Positions 34,505-43,333 of a stretch of DNA of 64,000 nt are shown in pieces (within the stretch, counting starts at the first letter, position 1; each line of letters begins with the position of its first letter). The notes under the pieces are model-generated. The model was not told the origin of the DNA. It searched no databases and saw only the letters and a list, made by a program, of their open reading frames with translations. The position numbers were made by a program, and so were the translations under genes. The stretch is from assembly GCF_003024195.1 (NCBI RefSeq), contig NZ_KZ679038.1:248001-312000 (forward strand). The letters run 5' to 3'. The DNA comes from Streptomyces dioscori. GTDB taxonomy: Bacteria; Actinomycetota; Actinomycetes; Streptomycetales; Streptomycetaceae.

Positions 34505-35556
34505 GACAGGGCCCTCCTCTCCGTGCCTGCCCGTGGGCTCTCCGTGCCTGCCCGTGGGCTCTCCGTGCCTGCCCGCAGGGTCTCCGTGCTTGCCCTGCCC
34601 GCCCGCAGGGCCTCGCCGGTCGCGCCCAGGTAGTCGGGGTCGGGGACCGGCCAGGGCTCGGGTATGTCCTTGAGGACGTCCACGTCCAGGTCGAGCCAGG
34701 GCTCGGCGTAGTCGGCCAACTCCCTTGGCGTGCCCACACGTTCGCCGATCAGGCGGGTGAACCGGCCCAGCGGCGCGGCCTCCACGATCTTCGGTACGAC
34801 GCCCCAGGGCCTGCACACCTCGGTGAAGACCTCGCCGAGGGTGGGCAGCGCCGGGTCGAACCAGGTCCAGGTGGCCCGCCCGATGGGCGTGTCGAGCGCC
34901 TTGAGCACGATCTCCGCCGCCGAGGACACATCGGTGATCCAGCAGGGGAAGTCACCGCGGCGGGCCAGGTGCACGGGGTAGCCCGCGAGCAGGTGGGGAA
35001 ACGCCATCGGCAGGCCGTGCCGGGTGTCGGGGCGCCCGCCGCGCGGGTCGGGTCCGAGGACGGGGCCGAAGCGGACGACGCCGACGGGCAGTTCGGGCGT
35101 GTCCCGCACGAGGCGTTCGGCACAGTACTTGCCGTACTCGTACCAGTTGCGGAACCGCTGGCCCGTGTACAGCTCGCGGTTGGTGATCCGGCCCTCGGAG
35201 CGGCCGAGCGCGAGCAGCGAGGAGACGTGCACGGCCTGCCGCAGGTGCGGGAGTTCACGCAGGAAGGCCAGCGCCGAGCGGGTCCCGGAGCTGTGGGTCT
35301 CCAGTACTTCACCGGGTCCTGAGGTCCAGGAGACCGAGCCGAAGCAGAAGACGACATGGGTGGTCTCCGACCTGACCCGGGCCAGGTCGGCGGCGGACAG
35401 GCCGAGGCGCGGCAGCCGTACGTCACCGCGTACGCCCTCGCCCTCCGTGGCGCGGCCGGAGCGCGACAGGACCCGGACCGTGGCGCCGGACCGGACACAG
35501 GCCCGCGCCACGGCCGTGCCGAGGAATCCGGAGCCGCCCAGGATCAACACGTTCAT
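34501..35556 (-). CDS. NAD-dependent epimerase/reductase (extended SDR)
   Basis: A 351-aa extended short-chain dehydrogenase. LILGGSGFLGTAVARACV is the Rossmann Gly loop, SSLLALG holds the Ser, and WYEYGKYCAERLV supplies Tyr-x3-Lys. Substrates are often nucleotide sugars, but in this operon an acyl- or aryl-ketone is as likely. The last 30 residues are a repeated ESPRAGT peptide generated by a 21-bp DNA repeat and are probably unstructured. The start overlaps the upstream reductase stop. Confidence 0.85.
   Translation of the reverse strand: MNVLILGGSGFLGTAVARACVRSGATVRVLSRSGRATEGEGVRGDVRLPRLGLSAADLARVRSETTHVVFCFGSVSWTSGPGEVLETHSSGTRSALAFLRELPHLRQAVHVSSLLALGRSEGRITNRELYTGQRFRNWYEYGKYCAERLVRDTPELPVGVVRFGPVLGPDPRGGRPDTRHGLPMAFPHLLAGYPVHLARRGDFPCWITDVSSAAEIVLKALDTPIGRATWTWFDPALPTLGEVFTEVCRPWGVVPKIVEAAPLGRFTRLIGERVGTPRELADYAEPWLDLDVDVLKDIPEPWPVPDPDYLGATGEALRAGRASTETLRAGTESPRAGTESPRAGTERRALS
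34521..34613. repeat. 21-bp tandem repeat in the 3' end of an SDR gene
   Basis: Two exact units of CCGTGCCTGCCCGTGGGCTCT (last base variable), a third with three changes and a longer degenerate fourth. In-frame (7 codons), so it adds a peptide repeat to the epimerase tail without shifting the frame. Confidence 0.88.
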
Positions 35557-36671
35557 GCCAGGAACCTCGACAATCCGCGGTCGGCGGGGGCCAGGGGCCG
35601 CTGCGGCTCCGGCAGGTCGAACAGGAGCCGGGCGAGCAGTTCGGTGGAGGGCTCCGGCAGTTGTCCGTCGACGAGCTGGGCCAGCCGTCCGCGTTCCATC
35701 ACCCGGTCCAGACCGATGTAGCGCAGTCCGATGAGGCTGTTGCGCCAGGCCGGTGACAGGGGCAGGAAGCGTTCGGCGTTGGCCGACATCCACAGCACCT
35801 GTTCGGCGGAGGCGGGCACGAGCCGGACCCATTTACCGAAGGCCAGGGGTGACAGGGCGCGTGCCGTCTCCAGCAGGGCCCGCAGGGTCGGGGCGCGTTC
35901 CCCGGCCGAGAGGTGGGTGATGACGGGCTCGGGGTGCGGTCCCGTCCTGTGCAGGCCGGCCACCGCGTCCAGCAGGGTGCCGGCCGCCAGGTCGCGCGGC
36001 AGGACGTCGACCTTGGCGCCGCGCATGGCGGGCAGGACCCGGCCGGGCAAGTCGTCCCACCGTTCGGCCAGCAGGTACAGCGAGTTGCGTTTGCGGGTGG
36101 CGCCGGTACGGGAGTCGCCGAGCAGTGCGGCGACCCGGCTGATGAGGATGTCGGGGTCGCCGGGGCCGTGCTGCCGCTCCAGTTCCCGTTCGGCGAGCCA
36201 CTTGCTGTGCTCGTACGCGGTGCGGTGGCGGTCGAGGGTGAGCGGGGTCTCGGCGATACGGCCGAGGGTGCCGCCCACGACGTAGATCGAGGACGCCTGG
36301 ACGTAGGCCACACGGCGGCCGGAGCGGCGTTGCAGCTCGCGGGCCACGTCGTAGCCGTTGCGGGCGCCCAGCACGTTGACGGCGTACAGATCACGGCCGC
36401 TGCCCGCCCAGTTGGTGTCCCCGGCGAGATTGACGACGGCGTCGACGTCGTCCGCGAGGGCGTTCAGGTCGGTTTCGCCGAGGCCCCAGAGGGGTTCTCG
36501 GACGTCGCCGGTGACCTTGGCGGCGGCCAGTGACGGGAACGCCCGCTCGAAAGGGACCTGGCCTGGGCGGGCGGGACGCACCAGGGGCACGAGCGTGACA
36601 CCGCGCTCGGGGGCGATCTCGGCGACGGCCGTGCCGAGTTGTCCGGTGACTCCGGTGAGCAGCAGTTTCAT
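35553..36671 (-). CDS. Thioester-reductase-like NAD(P)-dependent SDR
   Basis: A 372-aa protein. LLTGVTGQLGTAVAEIAPERG, the DVREPLWGL segment, VDAVVNLAGDTNW and the active-site YEHSKWLAERELE fit the NAD_binding_4 (male-sterility/thioester reductase) group. These release carrier-bound acyl thioesters as aldehydes or alcohols. As the operon supplies an ACP and a loading ligase, reduction of the acyl-ACP to an aldehyde is the most economical role. Coupled at both ends by ATGA overlaps. Confidence 0.78.
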   Translation of the reverse strand: MKLLLTGVTGQLGTAVAEIAPERGVTLVPLVRPARPGQVPFERAFPSLAAAKVTGDVREPLWGLGETDLNALADDVDAVVNLAGDTNWAGSGRDLYAVNVLGARNGYDVARELQRRSGRRVAYVQASSIYVVGGTLGRIAETPLTLDRHRTAYEHSKWLAERELERQHGPGDPDILISRVAALLGDSRTGATRKRNSLYLLAERWDDLPGRVLPAMRGAKVDVLPRDLAAGTLLDAVAGLHRTGPHPEPVITHLSAGERAPTLRALLETARALSPLAFGKWVRLVPASAEQVLWMSANAERFLPLSPAWRNSLIGLRYIGLDRVMERGRLAQLVDGQLPEPSTELLARLLFDLPEPQRPLAPADRGLSRFLA

Positions 36672-37906
36672 CCGAGGTCGACACTCTCGTCGTAGGCGGC
36701 GTCGTCGGGGACCAGTCCGCCGGCGACCAGTTCCCACAGCATCTCGTCGGTTCCGCCGCCGATCCGGGCCAGCCGGGAGTCGCGCCACATGCGGGACATC
36801 GGTGTCTCGTCCTCCAGATAGCCGGGTCCGCCGAACAGGTGCATGCATTCGCTCGTCACCTCGGCGACGAACCGGGCCGCGGTGGTCTTGAGGGCCGCGA
36901 TCTCCCGGGTGCCGCACGCGCCCGGCACCGGTACGCCCTGGGCGGCGGCGTAGACGGCGAAGCGCAGCGCGACCAGCCGGGAGGACAGTTCGGCCAGCCG
37001 CAGCCGCAGGGCCTGCTGTTCCATGAGCGGTCCGCCGAACTGCTCGCGGCGCTGCAGGTGGGCGGTGGCGAGTCCGATGGCGCGGGCGGCGCCGCCGACG
37101 GCCTGGGCGGCGATGGAGAGCCGTTCGTGGTTGAGCCCCCAGGTCGCGACGAGCAGTCCGCTGCCGGGCCGGCCGACCAGGGCCTCCGCGGGCACCTCGG
37201 CGTCGACCACCATCCAGGTGGTGTCGAGCGCGGCGGTCCCGGCCTTGCTGAGCCGCTTGTGCGGGGTGAGTCCGGAGGCGGGGACGGCGAGGAGCCCGAG
37301 GCGTCCGGCGACCGGTCCGGCGCCCTCGTCGAGGCGGCACAGCAGCAGGGCGATGTCGCACACCAGGCCGAGGGAGAGGTACTTCTTCTCGCCTGTCACG
37401 TGCCAGCCGCCGGGGGTTCTGCGGGCCACGGTACGCACGCCGTTGAGGTCCGAGCCGCCGGTGGGCTCCGAGGCGCCGAGGCAGCCCACGAGCCGTCCCT
37501 CCAGCGCGCGGGCCCGGTAGTCGGCGAGCAGCGGGGTGTCGCCGTAGCGGGTGAGGACCGACAGGACCGTCTCGCAGTGCAGGCTGAGCCCGACCGACAG
37601 GCCCGCGTGTCCGAGCCGGCCGCTCTCCTCGGCGATGATCACGCCGAGTCCGGGATCGCCGTACGGTTCGGCGGCGTCGGCCTGCGCCCAGCGCTCCCGG
37701 AAGAGTCCGGCGGCGCCGAGTCCGGCCAGCAGTTCCCGGGGGAACAGTCCCTCGGTCTCGGCCTGCCGGGCGACGGGCTCGAAGGTCTGCCGCAACAGCC
37801 CCGCGACCCGTTCGCGGACCTCCTCCACGCGTTCGCCGAACGGTCCCGCCGCGAACAGACGGGAGGTCAGCGCCGGTGTGTTCGCCGGTGTGTCCACCAC
37901 ACTCAC
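36668..37906 (-). CDS. Acyl-CoA/ACP dehydrogenase
   Basis: A 412-aa flavoprotein of the acyl-CoA dehydrogenase family. LGASEPTGGSDLNGV is the FAD/substrate motif, EKKYLSLGLV follows, and the C-terminal helices read FGGPGYLEDETPMSRMWRDSRLARIGGGTDEML. At the place where medium-chain enzymes carry the catalytic Glu (EGT) this protein has GGT, so the base may come from elsewhere, as in isovaleryl-type enzymes. It would install an alpha,beta double bond on the ACP-bound chain. GTG start overlapping the ligase stop (GTGA). Confidence 0.88.
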   Translation of the reverse strand: MSVVDTPANTPALTSRLFAAGPFGERVEEVRERVAGLLRQTFEPVARQAETEGLFPRELLAGLGAAGLFRERWAQADAAEPYGDPGLGVIIAEESGRLGHAGLSVGLSLHCETVLSVLTRYGDTPLLADYRARALEGRLVGCLGASEPTGGSDLNGVRTVARRTPGGWHVTGEKKYLSLGLVCDIALLLCRLDEGAGPVAGRLGLLAVPASGLTPHKRLSKAGTAALDTTWMVVDAEVPAEALVGRPGSGLLVATWGLNHERLSIAAQAVGGAARAIGLATAHLQRREQFGGPLMEQQALRLRLAELSSRLVALRFAVYAAAQGVPVPGACGTREIAALKTTAARFVAEVTSECMHLFGGPGYLEDETPMSRMWRDSRLARIGGGTDEMLWELVAGGLVPDDAAYDESVDLG

Positions 37907-39582
37907 GAGTCGCCGCGCTCCTTCAGTTCGCCCGCCAGGTACGCCAGCCACAGCGAACGGCGGCGGGGCTTGCGGCTGGAGGTCAGGGGGATGGTCCCCC
38001 GCTTGACGGTCAGCACCTGGGCGCGTCCCGCGTCGCCGGTGAACGACGTGATGACCGACAGCACGTCCTCCAGCCGGTCGCCCAGGGGGCGTTCGGTGAC
38101 CACCAGGACGCGCGGTTCGCCGCGTACGACTCCGGCGACGACGGTGGCGTACCGCTTGGAGACGGCTCCGGAGGCGACGAGTTCCATCTCGATGTCCTCG
38201 ACGAAGACGTTCTGGCCGTTGATCTTCACGCTGTCGCCGAGCCGGCCGATCACATACAGCTCGCCGTCCAGCAGGAATCCGGCGTCGCCGGTGTAGAGCT
38301 TGCCGTCGCCCAGCCTGGCCAGGTCCTCGGGGGTCGCGTCCGCGTAGCCCTCGGCGACCGAGGGGCCCTGGACGAAGATCTCACCGAGGACGCCCTCCGG
38401 TTGCGGGGCGCCTTCCTCGTCCAGGATCTCCACGCGAGCGCTCTCCAGCGCCGGGCCGCAGCTGACCTGCCAGTTCCAGGGTTCGTCGACCGGCTCGGTG
38501 CTGAGTTCGGCGCTCTCGCGCACGTCCAGCTTCTCGCCGAGGCGCCGCTCAAGGCCGCCGACGCGCACCAGCCGGGGCAGGTCCCCCTTGCCGACGCCCG
38601 TGACCGCGAGGGTGCCCTCGGCCAGACCGTACGCGGGCATCAGGGCCCGGACGTCGAAACCGTACGGGCCCAGCAGCGCGGCGAACCGGGCCAGCACCGC
38701 GGGGTCGATCCGCTCGGCGCCGCTGACGACGGCGGTCAGCGCGGAGAAGTCGAGCCCCTCCAGATGCTGGGGCCCGACCGTCGCCAGCACCCGCTCGAAC
38801 CCGAAGTTGGGCATGCACATGGAGGTGTACGGGGTGCGGCCGTACTCGGCGAGCCAGCCGGGGGTGTCCCGGACGAACTGCTCCGGGCGCATCATGGCGT
38901 GCTCCACCTGGAGGGTCAGCGCGCCCAGCAGTCCGCCGACCAGACCCATGTCGTGGTAGAGCGGCAGCCAGGTGACCGCGCCGTGGCCGACCGGGTCCAT
39001 CCAGCCCCCGATCATGCGGAGGTTGGCGGCCAGGTTGGCGACCGAGACGCGCAGGGCGCGCGGGGAGCCGCGGGAGCCGGAGGTGAACTGGAGGACGGCG
39101 AGGTCGCCCCAGGCGCGCGGCGCCTCGTCGGGGCGGTCGGCGTACCGCGGCGCGATGACCTCGGTGCCGCCGCCGATGCGTGCCACGTTCTCCCCGACGA
39201 TGTCGTGGTAGCGCGGGTCCGCGATGGCGTGCCGCGGATGGATGCGGGCGGTGATGGCCTTCAGCTGGCTCTGGTAGCCCTCCCCCGCCCGCAGGGCGAG
39301 CGGCAGGGGCAGCACGGACGGGGTGGCACCGATCGCCAGCAGCCCGAAGAACTGCGTGACGAAGTCCTCCCCGCCCGGCACCACCAGCGGCACGACATCG
39401 CCCGGACGCACGCCGGCGTCGGCGAGCGCGGCGCCCGCGCCGAGGGTCCGGCGGGCCAGTTCGCGGTAGGTGAGCCGCTGCCAGGAGCCGTCGTCCAGCC
39501 GGAACCGCATCCCGCGTTCGTCCGACGGGTCGTCCAGCCAGCCGAGCAGCCGCTCGTGGTCGGCCGTCTTACGCTGCGACAA
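37903..39582 (-). CDS. Fatty acyl-AMP ligase (FAAL)
   Basis: A 559-aa ANL enzyme of FAAL type. AVLQFTSGSRGSPRALRVSV is the P-loop, WLPLYHDMGLVGGLL the FAAL signature, YGLAEGTLAVTG the A5 motif, and KLYTGDAGFLLDGELYVIGRLGD the A7-A8 region, followed by a C-terminal TSSRKPRRRSLW segment. FAALs form acyl-adenylates and transfer them to an ACP rather than to CoA. The downstream ACP is the natural acceptor. It heads a run of six coupled genes and lies 15 bp after a second ligase. Confidence 0.92.
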   Translation of the reverse strand: MSQRKTADHERLLGWLDDPSDERGMRFRLDDGSWQRLTYRELARRTLGAGAALADAGVRPGDVVPLVVPGGEDFVTQFFGLLAIGATPSVLPLPLALRAGEGYQSQLKAITARIHPRHAIADPRYHDIVGENVARIGGGTEVIAPRYADRPDEAPRAWGDLAVLQFTSGSRGSPRALRVSVANLAANLRMIGGWMDPVGHGAVTWLPLYHDMGLVGGLLGALTLQVEHAMMRPEQFVRDTPGWLAEYGRTPYTSMCMPNFGFERVLATVGPQHLEGLDFSALTAVVSGAERIDPAVLARFAALLGPYGFDVRALMPAYGLAEGTLAVTGVGKGDLPRLVRVGGLERRLGEKLDVRESAELSTEPVDEPWNWQVSCGPALESARVEILDEEGAPQPEGVLGEIFVQGPSVAEGYADATPEDLARLGDGKLYTGDAGFLLDGELYVIGRLGDSVKINGQNVFVEDIEMELVASGAVSKRYATVVAGVVRGEPRVLVVTERPLGDRLEDVLSVITSFTGDAGRAQVLTVKRGTIPLTSSRKPRRRSLWLAYLAGELKERGDS

Positions 39583-39597
39583 GGTGACCCTCCCCCT

Positions 39598-41199
39598 TCA
39601 GGTGGCCGGCTGGGCGCCGGGGTCCGGGGCCCACAGCCGGCGGGCCAGTTCCAACCGCCGCACCTTGGCGGTGGCGGTGCGCGGCAGTTCCGCGAGACGC
39701 AACTGGACGGGCGGCCGCATGGCGGGGAGCCCCGCGGTGGCCGCGGCCCATCGGCCGGGATCCAGCGGGGCGTCGTCCCGGGTCACGACGACCGGCGTCG
39801 GCGCGCCCTCCTCGCCGGGCACGACCACGACCTCCAGCAGGATGTCGAGCCGCGACATGAGCGTGTCCTCGGCCTCCAGCGCGCTGCCGAAGCCGGGGAT
39901 GACGTCGACCTCGCGGTCGGAGACGTGCAGACAGCCCCACCGGGTGCGGTGGCCGACGTCGCCCATGCGCCACCAGCCGTCGTCGAGCTGCTGCCGGAAG
40001 CGCGCGTCCTCGCCGAAGTAGGTGAGCGCCCGGCCGTCCGAGCGCACCTCGATGAAACCGGGGGTGCCGGGGCCGGGCGTACGGCCGTCGCGGTCGACGA
40101 CCCGCACGGCGGTCATGCCGGGGAACGGGAAGCCGACGCACCGACCGTCGGCGGACATCGCGCGCCGCCGTGAGGTGGCCCGGCCGACGGTCGGCCCGAT
40201 CTCGCTCTGCCCGTACAACTGCAGGTGGAAGGGGCGCCGGCGGTGGGAGGCGCCGAGGATCCGCTGCACGGTCCGCGGGTGGATGGCGTCGAACGTGGAG
40301 CTGAGGGCCAGCACGTTGGACAGGGGACCGCGCGGGTCGTCGGCCAGCGTCTCCCATTCGACGAACGTGTTGGGGTGGGCCTCCAGGACGCCGGGTTTGA
40401 CCTCGGCGAAGATGTCGGCGATCCGCTGGGGCGTGGCGTCCTTGGTGATGACGATCGGGAAGCCGCGGTCCAGCGCGATGGCGAGTGCGGTGACCAGACG
40501 CGAGTGGACGAACGAGACCCGCACGGCGAGGGTTTCGCGTCCGCGAATCAGCAACCGGGCGCCGAGGGCCTGCGGGCGGTAGCGGGCGCGCAGGGAACGG
40601 GCCGTGTGGACGACGAGTTTGGGCACGTCGGTGGTGCCGGAGGTGTGGGTGAGCAGCGCGGGGCGGTCCGCCCGGGGCCTGGCGAAGGGGCGCGGGTGCG
40701 TCCCGGGGTTCCGCCGGAGCGCGGTGGCGCCCTCGGCCTCGCCGGTCACCAGGAGGACGCGGGCACAGCGGCCGGCCACCTCGGCGGGCAGTTCCTCCCG
40801 CAGCTTCTTCTCGTCGGTGATCAGATGCGGCCACGCGCAGCGCTCAAGGAGCCGCGTCACGGTCTCGCCGTCGAGGCTCGGGGAGAGGGCGACGGGCACG
40901 GCGCCGATACGGGCCACCGCGCACATCAGCAGGAAGATGTCGAAGGAGTCCTGCTTGTATACGGCGACCTTGTCGCCCGGGCGCACGTTCTGGTCGCGCA
41001 GGGCCGACGCCATTTCGGCGACGAGGTTCGCACAGGCGTAGACGGTGAGGTCGCTGCCCAGCTCCGGCGCGATGTCGAGTTCATGGTCGAGGGTGATGCG
41101 CTGATAGGGGCTCTTCTTGGCGGCGCCGTCGAAGAAGGAACCCAGGAACAGTCCCCTGTTCCCGATGCGTTGCAGAATCACGGTGGTGCCACCTTCCAC
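39598..41199 (-). CDS. Stand-alone adenylating enzyme, paralogue of the 25.6-kb ligase
   Basis: A 533-aa ANL enzyme. LLTHTSGTTDVPKLVVHT (P-loop), LQLYGQSEIGP (A5), WWRMGDVG (A7), DREVDVIPGFGSALEAED (A8) and the A10 Lys in RTATAKVRRLEL. It shares the unusual HPNTF, FDAIHPRTV and YGQSE-IGP set with the other ligase. A GTG at 41181 with GGAAGG ahead of it is an equally good start (527 aa). Located between the hydroxyanthranilate genes and the acyl module, so it may activate the aryl acid while the FAAL activates the fatty acid. Confidence 0.84.
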   Translation of the reverse strand: MEGGTTVILQRIGNRGLFLGSFFDGAAKKSPYQRITLDHELDIAPELGSDLTVYACANLVAEMASALRDQNVRPGDKVAVYKQDSFDIFLLMCAVARIGAVPVALSPSLDGETVTRLLERCAWPHLITDEKKLREELPAEVAGRCARVLLVTGEAEGATALRRNPGTHPRPFARPRADRPALLTHTSGTTDVPKLVVHTARSLRARYRPQALGARLLIRGRETLAVRVSFVHSRLVTALAIALDRGFPIVITKDATPQRIADIFAEVKPGVLEAHPNTFVEWETLADDPRGPLSNVLALSSTFDAIHPRTVQRILGASHRRRPFHLQLYGQSEIGPTVGRATSRRRAMSADGRCVGFPFPGMTAVRVVDRDGRTPGPGTPGFIEVRSDGRALTYFGEDARFRQQLDDGWWRMGDVGHRTRWGCLHVSDREVDVIPGFGSALEAEDTLMSRLDILLEVVVVPGEEGAPTPVVVTRDDAPLDPGRWAAATAGLPAMRPPVQLRLAELPRTATAKVRRLELARRLWAPDPGAQPAT

Positions 41200-41227
41200 G
41201 GGCGTCCGCGTTCAGCCGAGCCATTCG

Positions 41228-41287
41228 CTGTTCTGCCGTTCCTTGTCCTGCCGTTCCCTGTTCTGCCGTTCGCTGTTCTGTCGTCAG
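41228..41287. repeat. Four 15-bp tandem units at SRPBCC gene end
   Basis: CTGTTCTGCCGTTCC and three variants, period 15, reaching just into the last codon and stop of the SRPBCC gene. Slippage product; not in a position to be a promoter array for the downstream (- strand) ligase beyond its leader. Confidence 0.8.
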
Positions 41288-41814
41288 GAGGCGGATTCCA
41301 GGCGCGACTTGATACGCGCGAGTGTCTGGCGCATGTCGCCCTGGATTTTGTCCGCCCAGTCGACGAGGAACTTCTTCACCTCGTCGTCGTTCATGCCGGC
41401 GAGAATTCCCCGCATGCCCTCGGTCAGTTCGCCCATCCAGAAGGCGTGGGTGAGTGCACTGCCCTCCGCCGTCGGCGCGACCGTGAACGACCATACGCTT
41501 TCCTGGGCGCGCCCGCCGCTGTCCCTCATGGCCCAGCTGAACACCCCCGGCGGAACGGCCTCCACCACCTCGCAATGGGTGGTCCATTCGCCGCGTACGA
41601 CCGGTGCCCAGGCGACCACTTCCGGCTCGCGGTGATTGCGGGCGGTGAAGACGGAACCGACCGCCGCCGGATCTCCCGAGGTCCATTCACCGCCTCGGCA
41701 CTCGGGACTCCACTCGCCGCTCCTGGTCAGGTCGCTGACATAGGCGAAGACCGTCGCGGGATCGGCCTGTACGACGGTCGTCGCGTCGACGCGAAAGGTC
41801 TCGGTGGAGCTCAT
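41284..41814 (-). CDS. SRPBCC-fold protein
   Basis: A 176-aa START-like protein with N-terminal DATTVVQADPATVFAYVSDL, a central WSPECRGGEWTSGDP and a C-terminal amphipathic helix (KFLVDWADKIQGDMRQTLAR). Comparable proteins are aromatase/cyclases or carriers. It is 8 bp downstream of the isochorismatase gene, so it belongs to the same transcript as the aryl-acid genes. Catalysis is not demonstrable from sequence. Confidence 0.77.
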   Translation of the reverse strand: MSSTETFRVDATTVVQADPATVFAYVSDLTRSGEWSPECRGGEWTSGDPAAVGSVFTARNHREPEVVAWAPVVRGEWTTHCEVVEAVPPGVFSWAMRDSGGRAQESVWSFTVAPTAEGSALTHAFWMGELTEGMRGILAGMNDDEVKKFLVDWADKIQGDMRQTLARIKSRLESAS

Positions 41815-41821
41815 GACTGCG

Positions 41822-42535
41822 TCACCCCTCCTGCGGAACAACTGGAACGGCTGGAACTGCTGGAACGGCCGGTGCGGCTGGAACGCCGGAAGCGGTGGGT
41901 GCGTCCAGGAAAGAGAGCAGCTGCGCGGTCGAATACACGGCCGCACAGCACCGGACCGCGTAGTCGAGTGCGGAGCGGTGGTGTTCGGCGGTGAAATCGG
42001 CGACCGCGTCCGCGACCAGGAACGGCTGGATGTCGGAGCTGAAGGCGTCGACCGCGGTGATCAGGCAGCCGATGTGGGCGTACACCCCGCACACGATCAG
42101 CTGGTCCCGTCCGGACTTCTCCAGCACGTCACGGAGTTCGGAGCGGACGAACGCGCTGTAGCGCCATTTGGTGAGCACCAGGTCACCGTCGGCCGGCTTC
42201 AGGGCGTCCACGATCGCGGTGTCGTGCTCCCTCGCGGACATGCCAGGGCCCCACAAGTCGTGCAGCAGGCCGCGCTGTTCACGGTCCATGTCGCCGGGCT
42301 GGGCCGAGTAGACCACCGGCATCCCGAGGGCCACGGCACGCTCACGCAGGGCACCGATATGGGCCAGCAGCTCCCCGTACGGAGAGCGGTCGGGATCGAA
42401 GGGAGCGAGGAAGTACGCCTGAAGGTCGTGCAGGAAGAGGACGGCCCGGCCGGGGTCCGGCCGCCAGTCGACCTGGTTCGCCGGCAGTTCGGCGGCGGTG
42501 GGCATGGGATAGGGCGGGATGGCGGGGATGCTCAT
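41822..42535 (-). CDS. phzD: PhzD-like isochorismatase (ADIC hydrolase)
   Basis: A 237-aa cysteine-hydrolase-fold enzyme. The N-terminus (IPPYPMPTAAELPAN, then RAVLFLHDLQAYFLAPF with the catalytic Asp) and the block SDIQPFLVADAVADFTAEHH are characteristic of PhzD and EntB isochorismatases; VVYSAQPGDM and GVYAHIGCLITAV complete the active site. PhzD removes pyruvate from 2-amino-2-deoxyisochorismate to give trans-2,3-dihydro-3-hydroxyanthranilate. There is no C-terminal carrier domain (unlike EntB). The tail PAAPAVPAVPAVPVV comes from a short DNA repeat. The gene is 9 bp from the dehydrogenase gene. Confidence 0.9.
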   Translation of the reverse strand: MSIPAIPPYPMPTAAELPANQVDWRPDPGRAVLFLHDLQAYFLAPFDPDRSPYGELLAHIGALRERAVALGMPVVYSAQPGDMDREQRGLLHDLWGPGMSAREHDTAIVDALKPADGDLVLTKWRYSAFVRSELRDVLEKSGRDQLIVCGVYAHIGCLITAVDAFSSDIQPFLVADAVADFTAEHHRSALDYAVRCCAAVYSTAQLLSFLDAPTASGVPAAPAVPAVPAVPVVPQEG

Positions 42536-42544
42536 GGCCGCTGC

Positions 42545-43333
42545 TCACACCCCCAGGACGGCGCCGCCGTCGACGCACAGGTCCTGCATGGTGATGTGCC
42601 GGGCCCGGTCGGAGGCGAGGAAGACGACGGCGTCCGCGATGTCACCGGGCTCGGCGATCCGGCGCAGCGGAATTCCGGTCCTGTACGCCTCCGCCGAACC
42701 GTCGATCGTCGCCTGACGGCCCGATTCCGCCGTCCACAGCGAACGCAGCATCTCGGTGTCGGTGGAACCGGGTGACACCACGTTGCAGCGAATTCCGTGT
42801 TCCGCCAGTTCCAGCCCGAGTGATTTCGTGAAGAGGGACGCGGCTGCCTTCGAGGCACCGTACGCGGCCATCTGCAGCCGCGGTATTCGCCCCGCGTTGG
42901 AGGCTATGGTCACGATCGCACCCTCTCGACGTTCTCTCATCCGTGCGGCGACTGCCCGGGAACAGTGGAAGAGACCGTCGAGATTGGTCGAGAAGATCGC
43001 CCGCCAGTCCGCGTCGGACATGTCCACCAAGGATCCGGAGCGCATTACCCCGGCGGCGTTCACCAGCAGGTCCACGGGCCCGAGTTCGTTCTCGATCCGC
43101 GCGACCGTTTCCTCGATCCGGCCGCTGTCGGTGATGTCGGTGGGAAAGGCGACGGCCTTCAGCCCGTCCGCCGCCGACTTCTCCACCAGGTCGGCGAGTC
43201 CCGCCGGGTCCTTGTCCACGGCCGCCACCACGGCGCCGCGGCTCGCGAGAGCGCGCACCACGGCGGTGCCGATTCCGCCCGCCGCTCCCGTCACGAGCGC
43301 GACCCCGCAGACGTTTTCACTGTGCTCGGTCAC
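42545..43333 (-). CDS. Dihydro-hydroxyanthranilate/DHB-type dehydrogenase (SDR)
   Basis: A 262-aa classical short-chain dehydrogenase: TGAAGGIGTAVVRAL, NAAGVMRSG, active-site Ser and AAYGASKAAA. The overall pattern matches EntA-like 2,3-dihydro-2,3-dihydroxybenzoate dehydrogenases. With the PhzE/PhzD-like neighbours it should oxidise the dihydro compound to 3-hydroxyanthranilate, as described in benzoxazole-type pathways. GTG start with a GGAAGGTGGGA site; the longer frame upstream is spurious. Confidence 0.86.
   Translation of the reverse strand: MTEHSENVCGVALVTGAAGGIGTAVVRALASRGAVVAAVDKDPAGLADLVEKSAADGLKAVAFPTDITDSGRIEETVARIENELGPVDLLVNAAGVMRSGSLVDMSDADWRAIFSTNLDGLFHCSRAVAARMRERREGAIVTIASNAGRIPRLQMAAYGASKAAASLFTKSLGLELAEHGIRCNVVSPGSTDTEMLRSLWTAESGRQATIDGSAEAYRTGIPLRRIAEPGDIADAVVFLASDRARHITMQDLCVDGGAVLGV

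Noticed and set aside
41228-41287. CRISPR or iteron array
   Set aside because: Four 15-bp units without spacers at a gene end; slippage explains it.
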